From positions 18,165,593-18,229,592 of the forward strand of contig CM026398.1 of the NCBI GenBank assembly GCA_014843695.1: a stretch of 64,000 bases of DNA, in the 5' to 3' direction. This DNA comes from Archivesica marissinica. Taxonomy: Eukaryota > Mollusca > Bivalvia > Venerida > Vesicomyidae. The position numbers and the translations under genes are program-made. The notes below the pieces were generated by a model. The model was not told the DNA's origin. It did no database searches and saw nothing but the letters and a program-made list of their open reading frames with translations. Below, one piece after another: positions 36,301-40,916 of the stretch. Each line of letters starts with the position of its first letter. Within the stretch, counting starts at the first letter, position 1.

Positions 36301-39129
36301 CTGTCAATGTTATTAGGATCAGATGGGGGATCGAACCTGTGATCCCTGGATTACCAGTCCAGCGTGTTAACCACTGGACTACAGATCCGTCTGTTGAGAT
36401 TGCAGTGCGGATTACTGTCATTTTTTTTATCTTTGCATGTTCTCTATTACCATAGCTACTGCAGCCGCTACACACATATTCAATGCTTTAATATCAAAAG
36501 TATTAATACCAAAGTGCTTAGATTTATCAATTCCATCGTTGAATTTACAACTTCAAAGCTAGTTACCGCACTTAAAATGGTGAGCTGATTCTATATTCGC
36601 CGGAAATAGCCGAGCCGGGAGCTAGATTAGATAGAGGGATCTATAAATGAAGATATTATCATTTGAAATACTCCAGATTTGAACGAATCATTATATATTG
36701 CTGACGTTTCGTAGTGTACTTGCTTTCAATGTATTTTGCGGAGAATTTCCTTGCAATCGTATAAATGCTCCTCAGAACTGAACTAACTGCACACTGTTCA
36801 CTCTCAGACATGTATATTCTGTGGAAAATATATTTACTAACGCTGGGTGCCTCTGTGACAGAGGGGTTATGGTCGTTGACTTTAAATCACTTTCCCCTCA
36901 CCGCTGTAGGTAGGACTCTCACTGTGATGTCGAACTCTTACATGTGAGGAAGTAAGATTTCTTACGAAAGGTCGATTGTTCTATCCTGGTTCGCTAGGAG
37001 AAGCACCCGGGTTCGTCCTCCACCAATAATAGCCGGAGATAAATATAATATGTAACAGTATAACCCGATGGGTTATAATTTGAAATTAAATTTACCAAAT
37101 TAATTATGTACATATCTCCTTTCGTCAAACTTGGCCCCTTTCGAACTTAAAAAAAATGGGCTTAAATGTTTATGTAACATTACCCATTTCTAATTCTTTC
37201 ATTAATTTTGAAATGTAATGTTTATTTCTGTTACTATTTCTGTAGATCTTCTATGATTGCCACCAACCAAGTCGTGATAGCGCAGTGGATGAGCGTTCGC
37301 TTCAGGTGCGAAAGGTCCGGAGTTCGAGCCCCACTGGAGCCGTTACGATTGTGCCCTTAGGCAAGGCATTTAAACTCCACGTTGCCTCTTCTCTCTCCCT
37401 CGTGGCGATGGATTCCATCAGGAATGAGGTCTCGAGAGTAATTTATATAAGTTGAAATAACTTGTTTCGCAATCGAGCTAAAATAAATTTGTATAAACTA
37501 ACCAGGAAGTGCGTTTATTTTTTCACACGGGAGTTTTGTCTGAAATGCACATGCATAATGTAAATATATATTCTACGCATCGCGTTTAATGGCATCCTAT
37601 GTTCACACACGAAAACTCGCGAACGGAAACGAGAAAACATTACGTGTTTATTCAGGTGTTTTACTAGCGTGTGTTGCAACGTCTATCAAATATACCACTT
37701 GTTGTACCAGTACGCTCGGTCTGTTAATCTAATTATGAATTCATTCCAAGGCAATACATTTATTGTATGTTCGTACGTTAACTTAGTCTTGTAAATTAGT
37801 TCCTCGTGCCCCGAGACAGGCCTCAAGGTATAAGACTTTGCTCAGATCTCAAATTCTAGCCCAAACCCCCCCAACACCCAAAAACCCAACCAAACACCAA
37901 GTGAGTTCCTCGTGCCCCGAGACAGGCCTCAAGGTATACGACTTTGCTCAGATCTCAAACTCTAGCTCAAGTGAGTTCCTCGTGCCCCGAGACAGGCCTC
38001 AAGGTATAAGACTTTGCTCAGATCACAGACTCTAGCTCAAGTGAGTTCCTCGTGCCCCGAGACAGGCCTCAAGATATAAGACTTTGCTCAGATCTCAAAC
38101 TCTAGCTCAAGTGAGTTCCTCGTGCCCCGAGACAGGCCTCAAGGTATAAGACGTTGCTCAGATCTCAGACTCTAGCTCAAGTGAGTTCCTCGTACCCCGA
38201 GACAGGCCTCAAGGTATAAGACTTTGCTCAGATCTCAGACTCTCAGAAGTGATTTACTTAGTAATTGGTTGATTCTGAGATTTGCACTTGGCTAAACCAA
38301 TCAGAAGCTTTAGAATGAGTTTTGGATTGAAGTTGAAGAAAGTGTTCTAATCTCCAATCCTGTTTCACAAAATACCGTAGATGGACCGTGGACCCATTTG
38401 TTCAGTGGTTAACATGCTGGACTGCGAATCCAGGGATGGTAGGTTTGATTCCCCGTCTAACCCTAATACTAGTAGCAGTCGTTCAGAGGGTATCGTGTAT
38501 TGGCGCTATACGTTGGGCATGTACGAGATGCTTCTAGACTTGGAGCGTCTTCTGTATCTAACGTTATCATCGAAAAATAAAATGTATAATATACATCTAG
38601 AAGCGTAACCAGGTCAACGATAAATAAAGTTATAAATAATCTCCATAGTTCCGCCATAGGAAGTCCTAGGCTACGAAAATCAAACTTTTGAATTATTTTA
38701 CAACGAATGTGAAACAATCTTTAACAACTTGGTGTGGTGTGGCTGATAGCGTCTGCATACATTATTGTCATTCGTTTCGGAGGAAACGGTAGTACCCGGA
38801 GAATACACACCTATCTGATCCGGCAACCACCGTACCATCTCACATTCTTTCCGGTCCGAGGATCGAACCCGGATTGCATCGGAGAGATGCTAACGTGTTA
38901 CCCACTGCGCTAATCGGACAGCCCTGATATAACCCTCGTATGTTCCTATGTGTCAACCGTTTCATATTAAACTCGGATATACTAGTATAAAGTGTATTTG
39001 CAAATTATAATGTACTAAATTCGTTCAACTTACCTTTCCACCAATAATGTCATTGCTAAGGTACTGGCAAAACGTCGTTATTGTGAGACATGACGTCATT
39101 AAAATGCACGAAATTTCACTCGATTTCAT
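5947..39129 (-). CDS. Inter-alpha-trypsin inhibitor heavy chain (ITIH), 13 exons
   Basis: CDS is the complement of 39034-39129, 29058-29215, 22635-22745, 20650-20894, 18459-18622, 17601-17889, 16166-16875, 13047-13137, 12139-12237, 11633-11764, 10096-10284, 7631-7834 and 5947-6305. These total 2847 nt (948 residues plus stop), every join is GT-AG and in phase. Order of parts: signal peptide (about 1-22), VIT domain (about 35-165), VWA domain (about 280-470), linker, YNFVTPLTSMVV (592-603), variable spacer (622-654), ITIH C-terminal domain from DPHFIV (664) through HGLLGQF to SCW (882-884). The VWA MIDAS set is complete: D285-x-S-x-S289, T356, D387. In vertebrates heavy chains are secreted, cut at the Asp-Pro of DPHF, and ester-linked to chondroitin sulfate or hyaluronan; that this happens here is inference. 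Length matches the family (about 900-950). Odd points: a Lys/Glu-rich tail of about 45 residues past the usual end, and introns full of satellites. Confidence 0.95.
6410..6640 (-). mobile_element. tRNA-headed SINE, family E
   Basis: Read on the minus strand, the head (cctccgtggtcgagtggtta, then a B box GGTTCGAACCCC) lies at the high-coordinate end. The body matches the copy at 1050-1300. It sits in ITIH intron 12. Confidence 0.65.
6641..7630. other. ITIH intron 12 sequence
   Basis: AT-rich intron with a short (CA)n run near 6889. A diffuse internal similarity (cgttttgta, gggccgtattaagaatacg) between about 7180 and 7440 suggests an old, decayed repeat. No exon recognised. Confidence 0.4.
7631..7834 (-). 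CDS. ITIH exon 12
   Basis: Encodes residues 762-830, part of the ITIH C-terminal domain, including KVNFLGLYIVNYKGLS and HTHGLLG. Phase 1 in and phase 1 out; donor reads G/GTATGA. Confidence 0.93.
7915..8290. repeat. Dispersed repeat, copy 1 (second at about 19656)
   Basis: About 370 bp closely similar to 19656-20011, sharing ctctgtcactgcttg, cctccgcggttgga, ttgtgtattgtagtgaaatg and gtttattagtgtaag. No coding potential. Both copies sit in ITIH introns. Confidence 0.7.
8266..8402. repeat. Hairpin with about 29-bp inverted ends
   Basis: gtttattagtgtaagatag at the left is inverted at the right as ctatcttacactaataaac. The spacer is about 80 bp. It may be the terminus of the dispersed repeat to its left, since the copy near 19987 keeps only the left arm. 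Confidence 0.65.
8394..8670. repeat. 140-bp duplication carrying (CGTAA)n
   Basis: Two direct copies start at 8394 and 8534 (ctaataaacataaacat). Each contains a run of the pentamer cgtaa (about 8 copies at 8430-8470, about 7 at 8571-8604) and ends with cgttactcggaaatatccac. The pentamer number differs between copies. Confidence 0.85.
8938..9206 (+). mobile_element. tRNA-headed SINE, family A
   Basis: tRNA-like head with B box GGTTCGATCCC, then a body with cagatgggacgttaaaccg and accgtgcacgtaaaag, and a tail gggcaaccggtagcgacg followed by ataaataaacgt. Slightly truncated at the 5' end relative to other copies. Confidence 0.8.
9482..9738. repeat. 51-bp satellite, 5 copies
   Basis: Five near-identical 51-bp units (tatgtacatggttgtatg, then tacacagttgactatgg, then tacacatcgatatt). 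The period is a multiple of three, so several frames stay open; not coding. Lies in ITIH intron 11. Confidence 0.95.
9739..10095. other. ITIH intron 11 sequence near donor
   Basis: No repeat, SINE or exon recognised beyond the exon 11 donor at its right edge. Confidence 0.4.
10096..10284 (-). CDS. ITIH exon 11
   Basis: Encodes residues 699-762, the middle of the ITIH C-terminal domain: GLTVNAMVVANK, a Gly-Ser linker and KTFLGEITIKRRKF. Human heavy chains have GITVNGQ at this point. Phase 1 in, phase 1 out; acceptor ttattttag and donor G/GTAGGC. Confidence 0.93.
10331..11632. repeat. 41-bp satellite, about 30 copies, abutting exon 10 donor
   Basis: Tandem array of a 41-bp unit (attacaatgggagatccaat, then tcagttcacataccggactat). 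Left copies carry gagagcaaat in place of gggagatccaat. Toward the right the units change stepwise (acataccggactat, atacctgactat, acataccagaatat) until the last coincides with the exon 10 donor, where acatac is the donor GTATGT on the minus strand and cagaatat is the exon end. Confidence 0.95.
11633..11764 (-). CDS. ITIH exon 10 (DPHF motif)
   Basis: Encodes residues 655-699 and begins the ITIH C-terminal domain. DNDPHFIVNV holds the Asp664-Pro665 bond, the family's cleavage and ester-linkage site. C679 is one of only two cysteines outside the signal peptide. Phase 1 in and out; acceptor ttttatttcag, donor G/GTATGTG. Confidence 0.94.
11849..11875. repeat. (GGAC)n microsatellite
   Basis: Short run of ggac tetramers followed by a CA-rich stretch, in ITIH intron 9. 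Confidence 0.8.
12139..12237 (-). CDS. ITIH exon 9 (variable spacer)
   Basis: Encodes residues 622-655, a Gly/Thr/Ala/Ser-rich spacer without cysteine. In vertebrate heavy chains the matching region between the TPLTSMVV block and DPHF is also poorly conserved. Assigned by phase and splice sites: acceptor tatttgcag, donor A/GTAAGT. Confidence 0.85.
12308..12798. mobile_element. TTAA-flanked MITE, family 1, copy 3
   Basis: Begins TTAAAGCGACATTACATCGC and ends gatgtagtgtcgctttaa with TTAA at each edge. Lies in ITIH intron 8. Confidence 0.8.
13047..13137 (-). CDS. ITIH exon 8
   Basis: Encodes residues 592-622. YNFVTPLTSMVVTKPE is one of the most conserved blocks of the ITIH family. Phase 0 in, phase 1 out; acceptor cacttgcag, donor G/GTAAGT. 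Confidence 0.94.
13195..13915. repeat. 63-bp satellite, about 11 copies
   Basis: Tandem 63-bp units (ggtactcggtatctccatcc, then atcaataacaattgtagagt, then cggcctggaatactggctcg). One unit near 13370-13400 is shortened. Because 63 is a multiple of three, both strands stay open in several frames, but the array lies inside ITIH intron 7 and shares no sequence with any ITIH exon that I can see. Confidence 0.95.
13916..14209. other. Unique intron 7 sequence between arrays
   Basis: No feature recognised between the 63-bp array and the 70-bp array. Confidence 0.4.
14210..15150. repeat. 70/71-bp satellite with 141-bp dimer order
   Basis: About 13 monomers of 70-71 bp (catggcaacgtacattga, then gtaagagcaatggaaac, then atcagaatcagtaatt). 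Between 14341 and 14910 two monomer types alternate, giving a 141-bp dimer repeated about four times. The monomer is related to the 64-bp array to its right and to the exon 7 donor at 16166. Confidence 0.93.
15170..15770. repeat. 64-bp satellite, about 9 copies
   Basis: Almost identical 64-bp units (caacgtaccctcagagcaag, then ataaatgtaatcacttgcc, then agccatatcagagtgaat). A diverged subfamily of the 70-bp array at its left. A last, diverged unit is cut by a SINE at about 15815. Confidence 0.96.
15815..16043 (-). mobile_element. tRNA-headed SINE, family C
   Basis: Minus-orientated copy with its head at the right (gatagcgcagtgg on the minus strand) and tail at the left (aacttgttgtttagcaatcg, aaataaatt). 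It interrupts the satellite that otherwise runs up to exon 7. Confidence 0.8.
16044..16165. repeat. Diverged satellite units next to exon 7 donor
   Basis: Two degenerate monomers (atgtatcagaatcaatc, catatcagaatcaccca) lead into the exon 7 donor, where cacggtaacgtacc matches the monomer segment catggcaacgtacc. This ties the arrays at 14210-15770 to the exon-intron junction. Confidence 0.7.
16166..16875 (-). CDS. ITIH exon 7 (end of VWA and central region)
   Basis: The largest exon, residues 355-591. It supplies MIDAS residues T356 (GGTNVHDAL, first G split across the intron) and D387 (FLTDGDPT), the rest of the VWA fold, and the central helical and beta region including EKTWAYLTIKKLLEEE. Phase 1 in, phase 0 out; acceptor tacttgcag, donor AAAG/GTACGT. 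Confidence 0.95.
16876..17600. other. ITIH intron 6
   Basis: AT-rich intron with a (CAA)n run at 17410-17438 and short AT repeats near 17330-17370. No exon recognised. Confidence 0.5.
17410..17438. repeat. (CAA)n microsatellite
   Basis: About nine caa trinucleotides in ITIH intron 6. Confidence 0.9.
17601..17889 (-). CDS. ITIH exon 6 (VWA start, MIDAS DxSxS)
   Basis: Encodes residues 259-355. DGYFTHFFSP precedes the VWA domain; FVLDISGSMS carries the DxSxS metal-binding motif (D285, S287, S289). Phase 0 in, phase 1 out; acceptor tttgcctacag, donor G/GTAAGA. Confidence 0.96.
17890..18458. other. ITIH intron 5
   Basis: Unique AT-rich intron sequence; nothing else recognised. Confidence 0.5.
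18459..18622 (-). CDS. ITIH exon 5
   Basis: Encodes residues 204-258, linking the VIT and VWA domains. GLFKVQYDVQRSLDAGDIF matches the family's YDV-R-x-x-AGDI stretch. Phase 1 in, phase 0 out; acceptor atacatttcag, donor GTACGT. Confidence 0.93.
18737..19017. mobile_element. TTAA-flanked short element
   Basis: 281 bp bounded by TTAACTCTTTCACCGCC at the left and its imperfect inverse ggcgctgaaagagttaa at the right. An internal segment of about 40 bp (gatctggatctatgttgttt) is present in two direct copies plus an inverted, diverged one. Resembles a piggyBac-like MITE; no transposase. Confidence 0.7.
19018..19640. other. ITIH intron 4 unique sequence
   Basis: AT-rich, no exon or repeat family recognised. 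Confidence 0.4.
19656..20011. repeat. Dispersed repeat, copy 2 (first at about 7915)
   Basis: Same orientation and about the same length as the copy at 7915-8290. Shares ctctgtcactgcttga and gaatgaggctccagacag-type stretches with point differences and small indels. Confidence 0.7.
20072..20604. mobile_element. TTAA-flanked element with internal satellite
   Basis: 533 bp bounded by TTAACTCTTTGCA at the left and its imperfect inverse tgcaaggagttaa at the right. The interior from about 20200 to 20550 is a tandem array. It ends 46 bp before the ITIH exon 4 donor edge. Confidence 0.6.
20200..20550. repeat. Irregular 20-bp satellite
   Basis: Mix of 20-bp units (ttcattagaattgtgtcgat) and 14-bp shortened units (ttcattgtgtcgaa), about 20 in all. 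Confidence 0.93.
20650..20894 (-). CDS. ITIH exon 4 (end of VIT and following region)
   Basis: Encodes residues 122-204. KFRVTINVAAQSEVTFVLTY followed by VELLQRK and GQYEH is a classic VIT-domain ending. Phase 2 in, phase 1 out; acceptor gtttgtttcag, donor GTAGGT. Confidence 0.95.
20972..21184 (-). mobile_element. Tc1/mariner-like MITE, copy 1
   Basis: Inverted ends (agtctacatccgttatgtc and its partner ggaggtggactg) with TA on the outside. Similar to copies at 28055-28251 and 39429-39626 but in the opposite orientation and with a small internal duplication. Confidence 0.75.
21311..21522 (+). mobile_element. tRNA-headed SINE, family B
   Basis: Head gtccgattagcgcagtggtt with a B-box-like GGTTCCATCCTC, then cagacaggtggggtttctcc and cctcccacacgaatgg. 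The tail after gagagtgattaatataagtt is truncated. Confidence 0.8.
21596..21870 (+). mobile_element. tRNA-headed SINE, family A
   Basis: Head tgtagtccagtggctaacat with B box GGTTCGATATCC, body accgtgcacgtaaaagaacc and tail ggcaaccggtaacgacg. Lies in ITIH intron 3. Confidence 0.8.
22080..22604. mobile_element. TTAA-flanked MITE, family 1, copy 4
   Basis: Begins TTAAAGCGACATTACATCGC and ends gatgtagtgtccctttaa, TTAA on both sides. It ends 31 bp from the ITIH exon 3 edge. Confidence 0.78.
22635..22745 (-). CDS. ITIH exon 3 (VIT domain core)
   Basis: Encodes residues 85-122. LEMDGIIYPGIVKEKQAAKK and a following YDKAKRKGQSAGHIF match the VIT signature (DG-x-Y-x-G-x-V-x-EK-x-x-A). Phase 2 in, phase 2 out; acceptor ttactttcag, donor GTGAGT. 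Confidence 0.95.
   Translation of the reverse strand, partial: RNGWYNISWHCERKAGCQKDIRQSQEKRSIGRAYIL
22908..23544. repeat. 42-bp satellite, at least 15 copies, cut by gap
   Basis: 42-bp units (cattattatgtcagtgtagt, then atcgtcggattccaccttat plus ac) with frequent tt/cc and gta/taa variants. The array runs directly into the N gap. Confidence 0.95.
23545..24544. other. Assembly gap (1000 N)
   Basis: Exactly 1000 N. Two unrelated satellites meet here, so the true length is unknown and 1000 is probably a placeholder. Open frames spanning it are meaningless. Confidence 0.99.
24545..27020. repeat. 85-bp satellite, about 29 copies
   Basis: Unit begins ttaaccctttccctcatag and continues with cacctcttgacgccattacc and gacatacattgacaatg. 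Several units near 25580-25650 and 26200-26270 are shortened to about 56 bp by deletion from acatacatt to the next ttaaccc. Part of the expanded TTAA element. Confidence 0.97.
27021..27277. repeat. 119-bp units, 2 copies
   Basis: Two copies of a unit with ggaggtgggatagatatggc and cactgcatgatagctaaatg. The compact element at 48438-49034 has four. Confidence 0.9.
27278..27946. repeat. 65-bp satellite, about 10 copies
   Basis: Units contain gaaggaaagggttaatggc and gagatataatagtatatta. Each carries the element's right terminal motif aaagggttaa. Confidence 0.96.
28055..28251 (+). mobile_element. Tc1/mariner-like MITE, copy 2
   Basis: Ends are CAGTCTACATCCGTTATGTC and its inverse gacataacggatgtagactg. 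Interior matches the copy at 39429-39626. The outside TA dinucleotides have decayed in this copy. Confidence 0.8.
28262..28963. repeat. Segment duplicated at 44390-44804
   Basis: Shares, in the same order, caatgttaaaatgttatttc, tgttgccatcgttaca, gtagactgaaagggattaga and gttcttctccctatcaatt with 44390-44804. About 300 bp (28318-28620) is missing from the other copy. Both copies directly follow a copy of the CAGTCTACATCC MITE. Confidence 0.8.
29058..29215 (-). CDS. ITIH exon 2 (VIT domain start)
   Basis: Encodes residues 33-85. RFAETVVTSTVVNEL, then TTFDVSLPESAFISNFTL, match the VIT opening (R-x-A-x-T-x-V ... P-x-x-AFI-x-NFT). N82-F-T is a possible N-glycosylation site. Phase 0 in, phase 2 out; acceptor ctattttag, donor GTGAGT. 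Confidence 0.95.
29292..29455. repeat. 77-bp direct repeat, 2 copies plus a partial
   Basis: ctaagaactgttcgttgttt recurs 77 bp later and a third partial start occurs at 29446. Lies just upstream of exon 2 in intron 1. Confidence 0.9.
29545..29798 (-). mobile_element. tRNA-headed SINE, family B
   Basis: Full-length minus copy: head ggctgtccgattagcgcagt at the right, tail with aatataagttgttgatactt, gcttcgcaatcgttgtaaaa at the left. Confidence 0.85.
29928..31216. repeat. 19-bp satellite, about 68 copies
   Basis: 19-bp unit (actgtacggataagcatac) with local variants aacagaa, agaggaa and acacaga replacing agcatac. The variants occur in small blocks, suggesting local homogenisation. All three minus frames are open because the unit lacks stops in that direction. 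Confidence 0.97.
31217..32040. other. ITIH intron 1 unique sequence
   Basis: Contains a diffuse duplication (aaatctaaaat, ttagcaactccgtaa) around 31390-31515. No exon or known family recognised. Confidence 0.4.
32043..32226 (+). mobile_element. tRNA-headed SINE, family C
   Basis: Head tggcgcagtggtagcgcc with B box GAGTTCGAGCCCC, body cccttatgcaaggcatttta and tail gagtgattaatataagttg. Confidence 0.8.
32312..32727 (-). mobile_element. Composite of SINE families C and D
   Basis: From 32312 to about 32475 the minus strand matches the body and tail of family C. From about 32478 to 32727 it matches family D, including gtcgcaccgacagtttaggtc and a tRNA-like head at the right edge (cctccgtggtcaagtggtta on the minus strand). 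One element has either inserted into, or recombined with, the other. Confidence 0.7.
33057..34107. repeat. 21-bp satellite, about 50 copies, E-box rich
   Basis: 21-bp unit aactgtagacacgtgcctagg plus one base of overlap. Variants at the centre are cacgtg, catgtg, cacgcgac and cacggatc. Every unit with cacgtgcctagg carries two 6-bp palindromes. Open on both strands because the period is a multiple of three. Confidence 0.97.
34108..34190 (-). mobile_element. SINE family B fragment
   Basis: Only the head region remains (on the minus strand, gtccgattagcgcagtggtt and GGTTCGATCCTCGG). It directly abuts the last 21-bp satellite unit. Confidence 0.75.
34195..34290 (-). mobile_element. SINE family D fragment
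   Basis: gggtttattgtcgcacaacag, acagcttaggtcatacgg and gtcaggcacggtcgggt match other D copies. Truncated at both ends. Confidence 0.55.
34487..34558. repeat. Left remnant of the GGGAAGTAA array
   Basis: Three degenerate units (gggaagtaaataccgactg, gaaggaagtaaatgtcg, aaagggaagtaacgg) matching the larger array at 35515-35990, from which they are separated by a LINE. Confidence 0.75.
34561..35510 (+). mobile_element. 5'-truncated non-LTR retrotransposon, C-terminal part
   Basis: A 203-residue open frame (34561-35172) resembles the C-terminal part of LINE reverse transcriptases in invertebrates: a thumb-like stretch with SFLPATIRDWNRLPLDVRNS, then RLRLGCSSLNHDLY and a knuckle-like C-x-C-x7-H-x4-C ending HYIFHCPRF. 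The RT core is missing, so the copy is dead. The non-coding 3' region (35173-35510) contains attaatataagtttt and aaaacttgttttccaatcc, similar to the tails of SINE families B and C. It interrupts the GGGAAGTAA satellite. The exact 5' junction and target duplication are uncertain. Confidence 0.75.
35515..35990. repeat. Degenerate 25-28 bp satellite
   Basis: About 18 units alternating between gggaagtaaatgtcggttga and gggagcaataccggttgac types, ending in three cleaner units with gtcgggttggtaag. Confidence 0.88.
36073..36108. repeat. (GT)n microsatellite
   Basis: gt dinucleotides ending in gcgt tetramers at the 3' tail side of a minus-strand SINE. Confidence 0.9.
36103..36396 (-). mobile_element. 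tRNA-headed SINE, family A, full length
   Basis: Head at the right (on the minus strand ctgtagtccagtggttaaca, B box GGTTCGATCCCC) and tail at the left (gtagtgacgataaataaac). The best preserved family A copy with the one at 41342. Confidence 0.85.
36845..37045 (+). mobile_element. SINE family D copy
   Basis: Plus orientation: ggggttatggtcgttgactt head region, then cacccgggttcgtcctccac and aataatagccggagat. The proper B box is degraded. Confidence 0.6.
37268..37500 (+). mobile_element. tRNA-headed SINE, family C, full length
   Basis: Head aagtcgtgatagcgcagtgg, B box GAGTTCGAGCCCC, body gcccttaggcaaggcattta and ccctcgtggcgatggattcc, tail aacttgtttcgcaatcgagc then taaaataaattt. Confidence 0.88.
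37797..38246. repeat. 70-bp satellite, 6 copies
   Basis: Units contain gttcctcgtgccccgagaca, ggcctcaaggtataagactt and gctcagatctcaaactctag. The first unit has a C-rich interruption at about 37860-37900. Confidence 0.95.
38378..38490 (+). mobile_element. SINE family A fragment
   Basis: Head and start of body only: tcagtggttaacatgctgg, GGTTTGATTCCC and cgtctaaccctaatac. Confidence 0.65.
38692..38924 (-). mobile_element. tRNA-headed SINE, family B, diverged
   Basis: Head at the right (gtccgattagcgcagtgg on the minus strand), tail at the left with gttgttaaagattgtttcac. About 110 bp downstream of ITIH exon 1 in intron 1. Confidence 0.75.
39034..39129 (-). CDS. ITIH exon 1 (start codon, signal peptide)
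   Basis: Encodes residues 1-32: a short polar start, a hydrophobic run (CILMTSCLTITTF) and a likely signal-peptidase site near residues 21-23. ATG at 39127-39129 is chosen because it opens a signal peptide, as expected for this secreted family, and lies 59 nt after a TATA box. Phase 0 out; donor AAG/GTAAGT. Confidence 0.85.
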
Positions 39130-39187
39130 GGTGAAACAAGTGTATTGCACTTCTGCGAACGTCGTTTATCCCGAAATCTGCACTTGT

Positions 39188-39195
39188 TATTTATA
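39188..39195 (-). promoter_or_regulatory. TATA box of ITIH
   Basis: TATAAATA on the minus strand, 59 nt before the ATG. Transcription would be expected to start near 39160-39166, leaving a 5' UTR of about 35 nt. Based on sequence match and spacing only. Confidence 0.5.
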
Positions 39196-39428
39196 TCATC
39201 CGGGTTCACGCACTGTAGCTGACTGTATTTCACTGGTGCATAATTTAATTACATCCCGTTTTATTCCAAGAACCTAAATTGACATGGTGTATATTACATT
39301 ACTACTTATTTCTTGATATAAATTACAAAATTACCAACATTCATAATCTCATCATCTTTTATATCTAAAACATGTCCGAATACTGACTTTGTGAATAAGA
39401 CAGTGCATTATTCCATGTTGTCCAGATA

Positions 39429-39626
39429 CAGTCTACATCCGTTATGTCAAAGTCGGTTATGTCGAATTATCCGGTTATCTCGAAATCGGATCAAAGTCCC
39501 GTTTCAGACACTATCATTTTACATATAACTGGATCTGTTTATATCGAATTTCGTTTAAGTAAAACTTCGGTTATGTCGAAGTATTTTGTTCGGTCAGACG
39601 GAATTCGACATAACGGATGTAGACTG
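39429..39626 (+). mobile_element. Tc1/mariner-like MITE, copy 3 (intact ends)
   Basis: 198 bp with CAGTCTACATCCGTTATGTC at the left, its exact inverse at the right, and a TA dinucleotide flanking each end (39427-39428, 39627-39628). A TA target and CAGT ends are typical of Tc1/mariner. It sits about 230 bp upstream of the ITIH TATA box. Confidence 0.85.
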
Positions 39627-39973
39627 TATATACTTATACTTCGTATCTATTTTTATCATTATTAAATCAATATTGAAATCACATGTTCAATAAACGTGAA
39701 CATACAGAACTACTTTTATGAAGATTAATCAACTCATTTTAAAATCTATAACAAACTTATTAATTCCATTCGTTTCATCCACTTCAGTTTAATTTGTAAG
39801 ATCTAAATATTACCCACTTCACTTGCAGCGAGTTCTTCGAGGACACAATTTTATTCGTTATGTAATTCAAATATAATAGTGTTGTTTTTATCAGAATCAG
39901 AGAGCTATTGCCAGCCTCGTTTTCTTGATATATTAATTAACGGTAAAAATTAAATATCCATAAAACACCGCGC

Positions 39974-39980
39974 TATATAA
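39974..39980 (+). promoter_or_regulatory. Candidate plus-strand TATA box
   Basis: TATATAA followed about 25-30 nt later by initiator-like tcattcactgatcagt. It would serve a plus-strand gene, possibly the armadillo gene whose coding exons begin near 49069. Weak evidence. Confidence 0.25.
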
Positions 39981-40079
39981 CACGTGCTTACAGCGTTCAT
40001 TCACTGATCAGTAGCATACACAATAGTCTTTTAGACTTCTCTCTTACTGCTTACACTGTATACACTACGCGCCGAAACT

Positions 40080-40100
40080 ATGTATTTCTACGGTGCAAAG
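40080..40100 (+). CDS. Candidate first coding exon of the armadillo gene
   Basis: ATG plus six codons (MYFYGAK) ending at AAG/GTGGGT, phase 0. Splicing to 49069 would keep the frame (K-V-S-N-M-S-G). Spacing from the candidate TATA box is about 100 nt. In-frame joining has a one-in-three chance by luck, so this is only a suggestion. Confidence 0.18.
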
Positions 40101-40635
40101 GTGGGTGTATTATTTTTGCAGCGGTGTGATTCATGGAGCACGCCATTGGACTAGAAAATAGTCCAACATTTTCATTCCTAAATCACACTTTGTAAATTTA
40201 TACGACTACTTTAGTGTTTGGATATAATTGTGGATTTTATGAGTGCCATTTGATAGCATGTTCCGCGTGGGCGGAGATAGACACAGCACTTAATGCTTCA
40301 TTGTTGTGGTAACTGCTTGCCATGTTTTCTTGAAAGTTATCACGTGTCTTTAGGGCATTGAGTGCACATCCATGCGCAAAGAGAAGTTCGACAGATTCAA
40401 GATCAATATAAATAGATAATGTTTAATGTTTCATTTGTGAGACTACCATATAGATATCATCATGAAATGTATCACGTGTGCTTTAGGGGGTATTGAGGAG
40501 AACATATAGGTACGAAAATATTAATTTGACGAAAAATGACAGATTTGTTACTACGAATAGGCAAGGTTAAATGACGTATCGTCATTTATTGTTTAACGTT
40601 TTGTTTAAAACTTAATCAGCTCACATGATGTGTGT

Positions 40636-40796
40636 GCTTTACGTTTATTTATCGTCGCTACCGATTGCCCATATGAGCGACGCCTCCTGAATATATTAGT
40701 CATTTTAGATTTTTGGAGGCTAGCGCAATGATACAATCAGAGACCCATTCCAGAACCTCCTCTGGTTATTTTACGTGCACGGTGTAAAGCACCGAC
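40636..40796 (-). mobile_element. SINE family A fragment
   Basis: Tail and part of the body (on the minus strand gtgcacgtaaaataaccaga and gggcaatcggtagcgacg). The head side is replaced at 40796 by a hairpin element. Confidence 0.75.
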
Positions 40797-40916
40797 TCAC
40801 AGGATGTATCAACACTGCCAGTTAAATAGTCGGGAGTGGGTGCTGGAATTAAACTGAAGCATCACCCACAACTCCAGGGTATTTAACTGGGAGTTTTGAT
40901 ACAGCATGTGAGCTAT
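40796..40916. mobile_element. Short hairpin element with about 33-bp inverted ends
   Basis: Left arm ctcacaggatgtatcaacac then tgccagttaaata; the right arm is its imperfect inverse (tatttaactgggagttttga then tacagcatgtgag). Centre about 50 bp. It abuts a truncated SINE. Confidence 0.75.

Larger units (their letters stand above)
39627..40630. other. Unique intergenic sequence between divergent genes
   Basis: Contains a candidate plus-strand TATA box at 39974-39980 and a short ATG-led frame at 40080-40100 followed by GTGGGT. No repeat family recognised. Confidence 0.4.
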
